DNA from: Absidia repens
Lineage: Eukaryota > Mucoromycota > Mucoromycetes > Mucorales > Cunninghamellaceae
Length of the DNA: 64,000 nucleotides
Direction: 5' to 3'
Assembly (NCBI GenBank): GCA_002105175.1
Contig: MCGE01000015.1
Span: 682,001 to 746,000, forward strand
This document shows positions 37,111 through 50,094 of the stretch, in pieces (position 1 is the stretch's first letter; each line of letters starts with the position of its first letter). The notes beneath the pieces are model-generated. The model searched no databases, was not told where the DNA came from, and worked only from the letters and a program-made list of their open reading frames with translations. Both the position numbers and the translations under genes were made by a program.

Positions 37111-37809
37111 TTTTCTGTGGCCTTTTCGCTGAGTTGCTGGTCCAATTTTTGAAAAAAAACACAATAAGAAAATTCCGGATTGTATTGCTATATATAACAT
37201 GGCTACATATGTATGAATATCAGTATTCAATGATGCAATTTTGTTTTTCTGTTGATATCGTTATTGCGGGTTCCTAATGTAGTTGTTTCCAGACGATATT
37301 CGATTTCTTGTATGATAAGCCCATCCATCCTCCCTTTTCTCTCCAACAACCCATCCCAGTGTTCACTGTCATGAAAGGAAATTATATTTGCTATATTGTC
37401 CCTGCTCTGAAGTTCCTCCTACGCCCATTTTCCACTCTCATATAAACCATCATCCATTTGATGTTGTATTTCCTAGATAAAAGACAATTCGCAGCCCCTA
37501 TAGTGAATGGGGGAATGCAATATAATGAGTAATTTGACACAAACCAATACCATCATACAAAGCTGAATATACTGTAATATATATATAAGTATTTCTTTAT
37601 TAATTGTTAATATGACTTAAATGAAGAGACAACAAAAGGAGGAATTATATAATAAGGATGTGATGATAATAATAAAAAAAAAGTATATATATATAAGGGA
37701 AAGGGGTGGGGGGGGGAAAAGAAGAGAAAGGTATATCTATTTGAGGTGGTGGGGACGGATTCATATAACTAACCACTATAAAAAAAACAATGGCAGTAAA
37801 AATACTAAA
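37111..37809. other. Gene-free stretch between repeat copy F and the NXPE-like gene
   Basis: A/T-rich sequence forming the 3' flank of the NXPE-like gene. AATAATAAAAAAAAG near 37668 is on the wrong strand for that gene. Nothing else was recognised. Confidence 0.4.
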
Positions 37810-39649
37810 CTAAGGGGAGACGGAGGATGTCACCGGGCAAAGAAGGTTCCACAGTAAGATGTTTTCAACGTTCACGACATTTTTCCGGGAGTAAGTCGAT
37901 CCATCCATCACACATGTGTTTTCACTAACGCCTAGTCGGTACACATCCCACAGCACGACACGAGGTTCCCCTAAATGTTCAACAACATGCCGCACCACAC
38001 GAGCAAATGCTGCACTTCGGCCGCTATTCCAGGATGAGGAGCCCAATGTACCACCAGCAAAGTATTGAGGGGACCGCACCACAATCGTCTGATGAGGGTA
38101 AATGTCAGTCACCACGTATCGCAGTAATTCGTCAATTGCATAACCAAAGTCCTTGGGTGAGACACGATTCAACGGAATATCGCCATTGCCAAAGCCAAGA
38201 ATCACAACATCAGCTTCTTTTGTTGATGTCGCAGTGGAATACTTATCCACTTGTGTCTTGATCGTCTTTTTCCAATTCTTTGTTGTGATGCTGTCCACGG
38301 GATTGTAGTACACTTTGGTGTTACCATGCCATGTTTTGTTGATAATCAAGGGGATTGAAGGATCGTTGGCCCATGGATAAAGTTGATGCGTTGGATCTTC
38401 GTTGTCGTCATTACATACACATTCCGCCGTCTTGTTGTCATTGCACCATCGATTTGCTGATTCAAAGGCTTTCAGGTTCCTAAACCCCCCGCCAAAAATA
38501 TAGAATGTCAATATATAAAAATAACGAAGAGCCATCGATATGTATTTGCACGACTTACCTTCGCATATTACCATCCGCCCAGACATGAACTACCTTGTCT
38601 TTCAAACATTGTGTGGCCTGGCCATAGCTAATATATTCCATCCGACAGTGATCAGGTACAAAGAGACGTTCCGATTCAGCGTGGTCCTCTTGAACAGCGC
38701 CAAACATACCATAGAAGTCCAACGGATAGACAGATTGGAAGGTTGTTTTGTTCATCCAGCTACCTTGCCAGTGGATAGGATTGCGAGCATCACATGCGGG
38801 TTGAGCCAATTTATATAAAGGCTTCACCATGGCCATGTTTGAGGATATGAAAGATGTCGGCCTAAACGAATGATAGATCGGTTGTTCCCAAAAGTAAGAC
38901 CGGTATTCCACTTGTCCTTTCAACGTGTAGGTATCTGCTTGACCGAAAAACACAGAAGCAAAATAAGCATTGGTTTGGCGTCGATGCTGTTGTAACTCCA
39001 CAGGAACAATTGTCGTATTGCCAATCGCCTCGATAATTATGCTGTCCGCTGGTCCAAGATGATTTTCTGCGCGTATCACCGAAGTTGCTGGGCTAGGTCC
39101 AAGCTATCAATAAAGAGAAGAAAAAAAAATATACCATGTCAATTGTTTAATGAAACAAGGTAATAATCAGTTCCAATATCTAAACGTACCAAAACCACTA
39201 CACAAAGAGAAACACCTTCGACAGCTAGAATGTTGTTTGTGGTGAAATTGCCCGTTGGCTGGAGAAACATGGCTTTAGTGGACCAGCCATCCCAATACTT
39301 TCGATCCGAAGCACTAATAAGTCGGTGATAGTGATAGCGTACATAAAAGAAAAGGAAGAGTCAGCCTGTATTACAATTCGACAAAGGAAGCCACACGTTA
39401 GAGTAGTTTTCAAATTTCTACTTACAGCCATGCAATGTCCACATTTTCACAAGCAGGAGCATCAATAGGGTTGAGAAGAAAAGATGCAGAATCATTGTCA
39501 GAGATGGTATTTTGACTGGAAGGATCGTTGAGCGTCAGTGAATCATGAGAAGGGGTGTAGTATGAAGAGCGATGTATGTAAAAGATAGTCAATAGTACAG
39601 TGAAAATGATAAGAAGAAGAGGTAGCTTCAATCTCGGTGAGGTCGCCAT
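37810..39649 (-). CDS. Type II membrane protein, NXPE/PC-esterase (SGNH)-like, probably catalytically inactive
   Basis: Four exons (39426-39649, 39190-39313, 38559-39103, 37810-38479) join to 1,563 nt, giving 520 residues. The N-terminus has a signal anchor (LPLLLIIFTVLLTIFYIH, about residues 9-26) and a Ser/Thr stem, as in secretory-pathway type II proteins. A beta-rich region follows, with VRAENHLGPADS-type sequence. The C-terminal domain looks like the SGNH/PC-esterase fold of NXPE and related proteins: VVHVWADGNMRR, then ADVVILGFGNGDIPLN, RVVLWDVYRLG and MDGSTYSRKNV, ending NLLC. The usual GDS motif reads ADG-N-M-R, with Gly where the nucleophile Ser is expected. The usual Asp-x-x-His reads DGST, with Thr for His. 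Either it is a pseudoenzyme or the alignment of these weak motifs is wrong. The start is the first Met directly before the anchor. Confidence 0.7.
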
Positions 39650-39825
39650 GACAGTAACCCAGAGAAAGAAAAAAGAAAAAGAAAACGAAGGCGGGAAGAG
39701 AGGAATATGAAGGTAAAGTAAAAAAAAAAGGGGGAGGGGTCCAATAGTAAATAAGAGGTAGCGGGCTGAGTACAAAAGAGAGAAAAAAAAAAAGCCAAAT
39801 CCGAAAATAGTTTTTTTATTGTAAA

Positions 39826-40522
39826 TTATGCGATTCTACGACTAGCATGTTTTCGTCTATACACTGTCACAAAGTCAGATAATACCCTACGCACCTTGGT
39901 CCACTGTTTTTGCTGTACCGCACTAAAAAAGTACACACAAAAAAAAAAAGGTAAGATAAGTACAAAATATAACAATAATATTTAATATAATCATCACATA
40001 TCATCAGCCATTGAAATATATCACTTACTTCATATAGTTTTCCAAGAATTCAGTTCGTTCGGACGATGATACGTTTGAGAAGCCATTCACCATTGCTATG
40101 AGCCACTGAGCACTTTCCTCCGGTAAGAGCTGTGCCAATGATTTCATGATGGAAGCAACATCGGAGATCATGTCCCAGGGATAATGATAGATCATGCCAT
40201 CAAATAATAGCTTGACATATCCGGCACCAAATTGTCGCACCAAGGTTGCAATACGTACTCCGTTTTGACCAAACATGGATCGATGTGTAGCATTGCCAGG
40301 GCCCACCAATTCATCGACAGACAGTGCAATACCCAAAAGTCGACGATAAAATTGAATGACGGCAGATAAAGCACCTGGTTGTTCCAAAGAGAGACCTGCA
40401 AGACCGGCTTGAAATATCGAAGATAAAAGATCGCTTTGCACAAGAGGAGTGGGGGTACATTCCAAGAAGGCTATCACCATACGGAAGTATTCTTCAATCA
40501 CTGCAATATAAATTTAAAAAAT

Positions 40523-40555
<33 letters not shown>

Positions 40556-43466
40556 CGGTTAAACTTTACTGTCTAGTTTTTCTTCTCTTTGCGCTCTTTA
40601 CCATCAGGAATGTCATCGAATTTCTGCCCATTGAGTTTCCCAAAGACAATCATACTAAGTCGTTCTACCAAGCCGAAGCATGGGGCCACACCTTCGGAGC
40701 CTTCCACAGCGTATTCCTTGATAATTTTGTTGGCCACCCATAGATAAACACCTAATCCAGTTTCATCAAATCCAGTGACAATGTTTTCCATCAGCTGAGG
40801 CATTAAAGGCGTGAAATGAGTCTTGTAAGATTGAAGACAGCTTTTGTAACATCGACATAAAGGCTCGGCAACAACTGGATCACCGCCAAAATTCGCCAAG
40901 CACATAGTAAATATCGGCCAAACTTCATTTACAAAGTTGACACAAGGATGAGGTTGGCCAGCAGGGATATCAGGTCGAATAATGTCAAAAAAGGCACTTA
41001 TCTGTTCCAGAATATCTAAAAATGATTTAAAAAATTCAAGTTAATCCATCATTCATTGACAAAGTGAAGAATTGGGAAGACAGGGGGGAGGGTTCTTACC
41101 TCCAACACGAATACAATCATCCTTGGTTGTATTGGCTTTTCCTTTCGCAGCAATGGTGTGGACTTCATGAGCCAATGGCGTACAAAAAGATTGTAATGCG
41201 TTTGTCAATTCAGAGACCGGAATCACAGCCAACACATGAGCAATAGCTTCAGTCACTTCAAGAGCATCTCGGAAGGGTAGAGTTTTCACCACATTGACAT
41301 AAAATGGATGAAGTTCGCCAATATAATCGATCAAAAGCTACATTGAACAAAAAAAAAAAAAAAAAAAAATTACATCAGTGCACAAGTTTTGGGAAACCAA
41401 TTTTGTTTGAAGTGGGATGATACTTACTTCACTACAATCTTTGCAAAGATTCTTCAAAGCAAGAGCACTTGCAGCAGCCACTTCGTCATTTTGGAATCCA
41501 GACGAGATAAAATTGAGCTGATAAGTAATGAATTGAGGATGTTCCCGAGTCCAGAAAGAATAGCGAGAGATAACCAAGGTAGCAGCATATCGAATTTTCG
41601 GATGATCGGGTAGTTTTGATAGGAATTCCATGATTTGAGGCATGACTTGGTTTTCATCGGCAGGCACTTCAGATCCCATAGCACGGAGCGAGAAGATAGG
41701 AGCTTCAATTTGCTGCCACCGAGGAGCAGGAGCAGAAGGGTCAGTAGCAGTAGTGGACAGTAGATTGGAAAGATTGGTCATGGGCTTAATCAAACATTTT
41801 TGAGGAGTCAGAATGCGGCAACAGTCCTTGAGTGTATCCCCCATTTCATGTCGGAAGTCTCGAAAATCGTCGCGTTCGGCAGCAGACCAGGCGTTAAAGT
41901 CGTCCGGGTAATGGAGATGGATGATGATAATGTCGACGAGCTGCTCAAAGCAGTTTTGGAATAAAGGAATGGCTTGTTGATAATGAGGTGTCGTTAACGT
42001 ATTGGTGAGTTCGTACCAGAATTTGAAGGTCATTTTCGCAATATCCAAATCTTCAAATGCTGCACAGGAGAGAATACCGTCCAATAACACAACAAAGGAT
42101 TCAGGGTGCTGAGCAATTAATGGGATATACGCTTCGCCTGCTTCGATAAACATCCGACAGTAGTTTCGTACCTTGTCCGGGTCTTCTTCCACCTTGGCTT
42201 CTTCAAGTTGTCGCAGTAATGGAGTAAATCGAGGGTATAATGTTTCAATCAATGGCTTGAGTTCCACCACGTCCCGAGTTTCATATAAGATTTCGCACAC
42301 CACATCGGTACATACATCAAAGAGATCATCGTGAGCTAGTCCATCAAACGCAATATCCACCAAAGAGCTCGATGCAAGCACTCGTATATCTACATCCCCT
42401 GTCCGCAACCAGCTTGAGAGACATTTTAGTGTTGCTTCTTGAATTTCGGTATTGCCACCTATAATCGACAACATTATCAAAGATATAAATCAGTTTTAAC
42501 ATATAACTATCCTCCCCCGACCTTAACAATCTTCATCTTACCACTTGACTGGATATACATAAGCAATAGTTTCATGACATGTTCCGCATTGGATTCCACT
42601 AAATCGATTGCCCGTTCTTGGAATTCCTTGTCCTAAGTATCGTGAATAAATAAAAATAAATGCATAAGTTGAATGTATAATAATAATGAGAATAATAAAA
42701 GAAATGATATGCGGGTAAGCGTGGGCCTTACAGAAAGAGGTAATCGACGATTTGTCATTTCTTCGGGAAGCACCTTGAGAAACTCCAACAAACAGCAAGC
42801 AGTTTCGGGAGCAGTACCTAATCTATCGACCACATCTTGCATCACCGTTTTCCATTCCATGAACTGTACCGCAAGATCAGCCAGAGCGAGACAAAGCTGG
42901 ATCATGATGGATTTGGAGCCAGACGCTGATGCTCCCAATAGCTGAAGGAGCGAGTCGCGCAAGGAGGATCGCGCATTCAAGTCAAGTTCACGCAAGTCAT
43001 AAGTGATCTATAAGTAATGTCCAAGGAAGCATAACAGAAAAGAAGAAAAAGGAATTAGCGATTTTTTTTTTTTTTTTTTTTTTTGTGTTGAGATACGAGA
43101 CATGGCCATCCAAGAAGATCTAATCACAGCAACAAGTGTTTCATTTTTTTTTTTTTATCACTTGCCTTTTGTCGTAGAGTTTGAGCAGAAAATAAACGAG
43201 TTTCCAGGTTGGGGTTTTCGGAATTGATCAAGAGGTCAGCTACTTGCCAGGCTTCAGGCTAATCAAACGCACATAAAAGACGAGGATGAGCAACACAGAA
43301 GAGTTGAAAGTGCTAGGAATGATATGAATTTGTTCTTGTTTTTGCGACTTGCCTTTTTTTGGAATCCTTCAAGCCATTTGGTAGCTTGCTTTTTGGTAGT
43401 AGCATCCGTATCAGAGTAAAGTGAAGAAAGCGCTTCCAGAACTTGAGATACTAATTCGCTGGACAT
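39826..43466 (-). CDS. MTR10: Importin-beta family nuclear import receptor Mtr10 / transportin-3
   Basis: A minus-strand gene of about ten exons encoding roughly 950 residues. It starts MSSELVSQVLEALSSLYSDT with the importin-beta N-terminal repeat TKKQATKWLEGFQ, then NPNLETRLFSAQTLRQK. HEAT-type helices continue to the end, with CLLEFLKVLPEEM, CLSSWLRTGDVD, AAASALALKNLCKDCSE and the C-terminal RRVLSDFVTVYRRKH. The order and spacing match yeast Mtr10/Kap111 and human TNPO3, which import SR-type RNA-binding proteins and, in yeast, help tRNA retrograde import. The stop TAA is at 39826-39828. Only 176 bases separate it from the NXPE-like gene start and 179 bases from the FAD1 stop. A 29-nt A tract (about 40530) lies in an intron. 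Confidence 0.93.
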
Positions 43467-43645
43467 GCCAAAGTAAAGCAAACGTTGTTATAAGGATGAC
43501 AAACAAAAAAAAAAAAAGAGGTTAAGGAAAAAAGAAAAAAGCAAAAGGTTCAAGACTTTTTCATAATTGTAACTCCGTCATGTTTTATTCGAAACGACAA
43601 TGAATCAAAAAAGCATATGATCTACAATCTATATGAAACTAAATT

Positions 43646-44652
43646 CTACCGTTTTGATGATCCAAATCTGCCACACCGTTCATGTAGCTCGTTTTTGAGC
43701 ATAAATGCGGGTCTGTATTGTCCTTCTTGTTCTTCCAAATCGGGATTCGGATGAGTATTTTCCATACTTCCAAGCGATGTGTACCTATTAAAATCAATCT
43801 GTGTAAGTATCTCATCCACTAATCATACCTTGACTTCCCCCTTCCATGTATCTTTTTCATTTACCCTTCATCATATAGCGAGCAATATGGTATCCTTAGT
43901 TTGATCAAGAAATCCCAGATATCTTTATAAGACCAGTCAATAATAGGATGGACACGCATAAACTCTGGCCAGCCAACGTCGGTCATGTCAAAATGTGTCA
44001 AATTTTCTAAAGAGAGAGAGTTGAATCAGTGATCCTATTTCCGAGGGTGCAGCGGCGCAGCTATATAAAATTACCTGCAAAAGGATCATTTCTCCGTATA
44101 CCAACAAAAATCGCTTTCGGTTTCGGTTGACATAGATCCAAGTATTGTTGTAAAGCCTGACGCATGGTGGAAACGGGGATCAGCACACAGTCCAGGTGGT
44201 ATCGTTTGGAACATACATTAACAAATTCATCGACATGTGGAAAGGGGTTGGGATAAGTCACATATACAGCCCGTAGCAAGTCATTCTTTTCATGGCCTAA
44301 TCGAGACAACACCGCCACAACCAAGTGAAGTAGCACTGTACAGTCTTTTCCACCATTGAATGATAAGGCAATCGCATCCCGCCTAACAAAACCAAGATTA
44401 ATATCATCACCCTTTCTTTTTATGACATAGAGACCTATTCATTGCTTTTGTCGTATCTTACCCATATAGGTGATAGGCTTGTTCAATCACTTTTAACGCT
44501 TCTTTCACGGCAAGCCCAAGAGCATCGTCCTCCAAAGCCAAATCATATACTGTTTTTTCAATGTGGGCAATGTCGTATTGTTTAAGAGTATCTAGTAAGG
44601 GATCAATAGGTCTGGAAGTGCATCCATGATTTTTAACCAAGGTCGAATGCAT
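43646..44652 (-). CDS. FAD1: FAD synthase (FMN adenylyltransferase)
   Basis: Four exons (44462-44652, 44075-44382, 43865-44006, 43646-43784) join to 780 nt, giving 259 residues, close to yeast Fad1. It has the PAPS-reductase-like fold: the PP-loop [16 protein letters not shown] crosses the first intron. [29 protein letters not shown] and [16 protein letters not shown] follow, all characteristic of FAD synthase. The enzyme transfers AMP from ATP to FMN to make FAD in the cytosol. No fused riboflavin kinase or molybdopterin-binding domain is present, as in other fungi. The start at 44652 gives a normal N-terminus. Confidence 0.95.
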
Positions 44653-45479
44653 TAGTTGGTGTATTGGCGGAAAAAAAAGGGGGGAGGGAAAGACAAAGAA
44701 TAGAAATAAAATAAATAGTCTCAGGCCCCTTTAATTTTCATGACAAAAAAAAATCCAATTGGTTTTCCCGCAGAGTCAGTTTCAAGTGGCGCTTTGCAAG
44801 GCATACGCTGTATATAGAAAAAGCCCAAAATTGCCCTACCCCACTTTTTGCACATGATGCTTCAAGGTAGGTGACACAATGAATTATTCATTCTGTCAAT
44901 AAACTAGCCCTTTTCTTTGCCTGCGTGGTAGCCCAATAAAGCACATTTTGTATGAAATCCACCACATTGATGGCAAACCCTCCCAACGCCGTCGATTCAG
45001 TAAATTTAATCAAAAAACTTCTTCGGGGAAACAATGGGGGTATTGCAAACGCAGTTCCTAGTAGGTAGTGAAAATTCAGGTTTATCTATGAAGAGAAAGA
45101 ATTTCAAGGTAGTATATGAGACCGGTACTATATATATATCCTTTCGTTATACGTATATCATATATAGTTAGGAACTCAAAAAAAAAATTATAAAGACACT
45201 GACAATCATGTAGATAGTGTTATTTTACGCTGAATTGATTTCCATAAATTGTACATAAAAAAAACACGGTGACACAGTACTGTACTGTACAGCACTGTAG
45301 TTGGTAAACATAAGAGATGACTTGGCTATAAACATAATAGAAATTTTATTGTAAAGGATATAAAGTCATTAAAAAAGAATAAATAAGGTGTAAAAACTAA
45401 ACTATAATAAGAGATAAACTAATGGGTAATGAAGGGCATAATATATAATAGAGAGAGGGGAAGGGGAGAGAAAGGAGGA
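44653..45479. other. Intergenic: FAD1 promoter side and SGF29 3' flank
   Basis: 827 bases. A cluster of overlapping short palindromes, ACAGTACTGT and CTGTACAG, lies at about 45275-45300. A TATATATATA stretch lies near 45130. No ORF resembling a gene was seen. Confidence 0.5.
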
Positions 45480-45600
45480 CTATGATTTTCCTTTGGGGAT
45501 TTGAAGGACATGCTCTTTTAAAACTGTTTTGACTTCATCATTGTCATCTTCAAATTGCACTTTGTAATTCATTGGTCCAACATTGTTTTCCTATTCATAA

Positions 45601-45636
<36 letters not shown>

Positions 45637-47021
45637 TCAGCAGGTTTACAGGTTTATTTTGCAGAGCATGACGATCGTTACCTTGCTAGCTGGAGGATGG
45701 ACAACAATAGCTCTATAAAAACAAGTTGTACCGGGATAAAGTGCCAAAACGTCTTGACCGGTATTGAGTTCAGGTATACTTTTTAAATCGGCAGGCTCAG
45801 GTACGGCAATGATATTTCGTGGAGGTAACATATATTTCCTATATTAAAGAAAGATCAGTGATACTAATATGTGGTATATATTCCTCTTGGTCATCCGATG
45901 TACTTACTGTTTCTGACCGTAGTCATCCTGTTCCACATCTTCAACTTGGTACCTATATGACAACCAAACGTCGAGTCAACCTAATCATTTATCCGTCCCC
46001 TGTTCTTTCCTTTTTTTTTTTTGTTAACATTACTTGTTTTTGTCTGCATGAAAACTAAGTACCACAGCCAAAATCCATTCTTCATTTTTGTCTTTTTGTT
46101 TGAGTTGTCTTGCCGCTACCTAACAGTTATAATAATAATTAATATTGATCAAAATGATATAGAAGACTCAGAGTTTCGTTTCTATTTTTACTTACCGATG
46201 TACCAGGAGAATAGATGCCATTATTCCTATGATTGAAAAAATAAGGAGTTATACGTCGCGCCGCATATCATTATTATCATCATCATATAATATATATTTC
46301 ATTTTACGTTTTGCTTCTTTTGGGAGAAGATGACTTCAGGTCTTCAACTTCAGATTTCCGTTTTTTCTTCTTTTGCTCGGCTATAAAGAGGAATATTTTC
46401 AAATCAAATTTGGCGTCCAGATCATATCGTGCTAATTGATTTAAATTGTTTATCTTACCTCTTAGTTCTGATGCTTCACGCAACGCCGTCAATACTGATA
46501 ATTTCTCAATAACATCTGTGATTGTCCTGTAAACAAACAATGAGTGAGATCTACTTGACTGCGTTCATCCCACCGCACCTCTTCGGTCTTTCCCCTATTT
46601 ACAATCCATGCATAAACCAACAATCAAGCTGCTATTCAACGCCCTACCCAGTCCCTTTTTTTTACATTTTTGGTATAACTTACTTAACTTCGTCTGACGA
46701 TAAACTGATGCCACCTCGATAGTGGTCTTTCAAACGTTGAAGAATAATAGTGGTGATACCTAAGGAGAAAGTATGTGGTGAGTTTAGTCGATTACCTACA
46801 GAGACAAATACGTGGGAGACGGAACTGATAATATTACCTTCTTCAGGCCGAATAGCACTACGCATATTATTGAGATCCTTGACCACGGATTCTGTTTTCT
46901 TTTGGATACGTTCTAGTTCCATCAAGGAGTTGCATATTTGTTTCCATAGATTGAGTTCTTCATTTGCGTTTTCCAATGTGGCTGAACGAGATGTGCGTGA
47001 CTTTCTATCCATAACATACAT
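45480..47021 (-). CDS. SGF29: SAGA complex subunit Sgf29 (double Tudor domain)
   Basis: A minus-strand gene of about nine exons, roughly 300 residues. The N-terminal coiled coil reads ENANEELNLWKQICNSLMEL and continues ERIQKKTESVVKDLN. A basic linker with KKKRKSEVEDL and SPKRSKT follows. The C-terminal SGF29 tandem Tudor domain contains AARQLKQKDKNEEWILAVV, KNKYQVEDVEQDD, PPRNIIAVPEPADL, DVLALYPGTTCFYRAIVVHP and YKVQFEDDNDEV. This domain reads H3K4 di/trimethylation and helps recruit SAGA acetyltransferase to active promoters. The start may be 47021 or the next Met at 47012. One intron holds a 30-nt A tract (45602-45631). The gene is divergent from the CotH gene over 1.2 kb. Confidence 0.92.
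45602..45631. repeat. Poly-A tract (30 nt) in an SGF29 intron
   Basis: An uninterrupted run of 30 A on the plus strand, inside an SGF29 intron. On the coding strand it is a T tract. Confidence 0.95.
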
Positions 47022-48213
47022 AAAGCGGATATATATTTATATATCAAGGAGGGCTTAAAGTATACGAAGTATAAAAAAAAAACAATAAGGGGGAGACGAG
47101 AGGAAGAGAATACAAAATAAAAAAAGGGGGGAGGAGGAAAAAAGGAAGTCGGGGTCTGTTGGAACTGATGCGGATGAATGAAGGAAAGATGGAAAGGAAG
47201 TAAGGAGTAATAAAAAAACAGATATATCTGTTGAGGCGCGTGTTGAGGGTATTGAGGGTAATGAGGTAAAGGAAAGTATAATAAAAAACAAGTATTTTGT
47301 GCTGTAGGTTGTTCGCACACCACCAAAAAAGCAAAAATAAAATAGGAAATAAAGAAAAAGAGAGGCAAATAAGAGCGATCCCAGCCCCTTAATCACCAAG
47401 TAAAAAATTCGGTTGATGTCGGCGTTTTAATATATTTTGGATATGTGCTCACAGCAAAAAGGGGATAACCGGTGAGCGTGTATGAGAGGGGTCAAGAATG
47501 AAAACATCATAAAAATAAATTGTAATAATATTCACAATCTAATATAACAAATTTTTATTTTATTTGTTTGTTCATTGGTTTTACAAATTAAAAACGATGC
47601 AAGTCAATTTTTCATAAAGTCACTACCAAAATACCGTAACCTTGGTGAAATTGCGCCTCGTTCAATCATCAGTAGCAATTATCAATTAGAATCTTTTTTC
47701 TTTTTTTCGATTCCACAAAAAAAAAAAGTAAAAAAAAGAATCAATGGAGAAGCATCAAAGAATGATAATCATTCGAAGGGGGTCGATCCATGGTCACAAT
47801 AAAGTTATTTTCTCCTTGCATGAAATCATCCTCTATGATAATTCTTTGATTCATTTATAATATATATAATATACTACAATCAATATATTTTTATATATAG
47901 TACATTATTTACATAAATGAATAACATTGTAATCAAGGTGAGACATCAATAGTAATCCAAGACATGTCTCATATTGTTTGTTTATTTGAAATAATTGGTA
48001 CCTTTTCGTCTAGGCGAGGAAAATAGAAACCGGCCTGGAAATTTATTCCTTCATGCCATTCATGTGCCCATACGTCCCCCCTTTCCCTCCTGCCCCCTTT
48101 CTGCATATTTAAACCCAGCATAATCTTATATAAACACACAGCAAGATGACAAATTACTTTTTCGTTTTTCTTTCCTAATTTTTTTTTCTTTTTTTATAAT
48201 TTACAACCAAAAA
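47022..48213. promoter_or_regulatory. Divergent 5' region of SGF29 and the CotH gene
   Basis: 1,192 bases between two divergent starts. Close to CotH there is a TATATAAAC element (about 48126-48135), about 80 bases before the ATG, in a typical position for a TATA box. A T/C-rich leader follows (about 48160-48200). A/T-rich stretches at 47840-47930 have no recognised function. Confidence 0.55.
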
Positions 48214-50094
48214 ATGCTTTTTGCCGGTTTATTGACAATTTCAGCTGTGGCTCAGGCCGTTCTGGCAGCTCAATTCAAAGTAATTGCGCCTAGTGGCAAA
48301 GATGTCCAAGTCTCGATCAACGGTATGAACACCAAACTGTCTGCTCCAGATGCGGATGTTCCCTATTTTGTCGGTGAAGTTGATGCATCGACTAATTCCC
48401 AATACAAGGTATACCTGCTCAAAAAAAAAAAAAAAAAAAAATTTAAAAAAAAGTTATAAATAATGGAACCACTCACTTCTTTTTAATAGTATATCGTGGA
48501 TGGAAAAGCTGAAGACTTTGATCGTACTTTAACTGGCACCTCTACCAAAAACGACATTTTCCTTCGCCCTATTACCTATGGCAACATTTCTCCTCTTCCT
48601 AATGCTATTGGAACCAATGTATGAAATTAAAAAAAAAAAAGAAATGACAGACTGATAAATCATTAACGAATACTCATTCTTTATTAATTTCTTTTTTTTC
48701 CATTTCATTGTTTAGGATTGGGCGAATGCTATCACACCTGGACCTATTTGGGATATCAACTATATTCCTTCTGTATTTGTCAACGGCAACCCAACCGAAA
48801 TGAAGTCATTAATCAAGGGCCTCAGCAAGAAAATCTACAAGGCAAAGATTACCATTATTGATGCAGATTCTGTGCATACTTATCAAGTAAGTTTAAAAAA
48901 CAAAACAAAAAATGTTATGCAAATGCTGGAAAAAGATCAACACTTGACATGAACTTTCTATTTTTCCATCAGGGCGCCGACTTCCAGTTACACAAACCAG
49001 GAAAAACTCATGTAAGTGTATAACAGAATGTTATGAGAATAATCCTTTGCTCATCTTTTTTTTTATTCTAAATATTTCATTAGAATAATGCAAAACAATC
49101 ATGGAAATGGAAGCTACCCGAAGAATTGAACGGCCGCGACTTCTTCAAGATCCGACATATGGAAGAAGATCCAACCCAAATTCGTGAAAAATTATATGCG
49201 GATGTCCTTCGTTCCATGGGTGTGTATGCTCCTCAAGCCAACATGATTCGCTTCTTCATCAATGGTGAAGGATTTGGTACTTTTAACATGCTGGACGACA
49301 TTCCAACCTACTCATACATTCGATCGGTGATCTATGGTGGCAACCCGCCTTCAGAAATGGGTCCTCTGTTCGATGGTGCATCGGGCGCAAGTTTCAAGGC
49401 CGATAAAGACATGCTGAACGCCTTCCTAGCCTCTGATGGATCCCCTGAAGACAAGACATTGATTCAAACAGTGTCGCATGAATTGGAAAATCTGCAAGTC
49501 GAAGACGATAATGCCGTGGCTGAATTCAGCAGGACCTTCCAAGTGGATCAATTCCTTCGATTCATGGTGATGGAATTCCTGGCCGCCCACTGGGATGGAT
49601 ACTGGCAAGAACAAACAAACATTGGTGCCTACGAAGATAAGTCAAACCACATGCTTTATTTCCTTGGTCAAGACTTTGATGCCACATTTGGCGTCAATTT
49701 GCCCTTTGATAAAGACTTCGTTTCTCTGCCTTATACCGACTACCCCGAAAAATTCCAAGATGCCGTGATGATCAACAAATTGCTCGAAAACCCGAAAGTC
49801 AAGGCCACCTTTGAAAGCTACCTGAAATCCACCGTCACCAATGTCTTCAACAACAAGACTTTATCTGCCCGCGTCGTCGACTACCACAACTTTATTTTAC
49901 CAGACCTTAAGTGGGACCGTAGCATCAAACAACAATCCAAGGGTATCAATTTCGGCTGGACATTTGACCAAGTCACTGAAAATCTGTACGAAGGTGTCTC
50001 TGCCCCAAATCATAACGGTGGAGGCGCAGATTGGGGACTATTGGAGTATATTCGAGTAAAATCCGAAGCTGTTAGCAAGGAATTCAATTTATAA
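48214..50094 (+). CDS. CotH-family secreted protein (spore-coat / invasin-type kinase-like family)
   Basis: Five exons (48214-48408, about 48491-48618, about 48717-48886, about 48974-49011, about 49085-50094) encode about 510 residues. An 18-residue signal peptide (MLFAGLLTISAVAQAVLA) starts the protein. The CotH domain includes FKIRHMEEDPTQIREKL, FGTFNMLDDIPTYSYIR, the segment YWQEQTNIGAYEDKSNH, where the family has a conserved surface motif, and the metal-binding-like GQDFDATFG. CotH proteins are an atypical kinase-like family expanded in Mucorales. Some members are cell-surface ligands for host cells. The C-terminus ends KSEAVSKEFNL without a hydrophobic tail, so no GPI anchor is predicted and the product is probably secreted or wall-associated. 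Which CotH subgroup it belongs to cannot be said. Confidence 0.92.
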
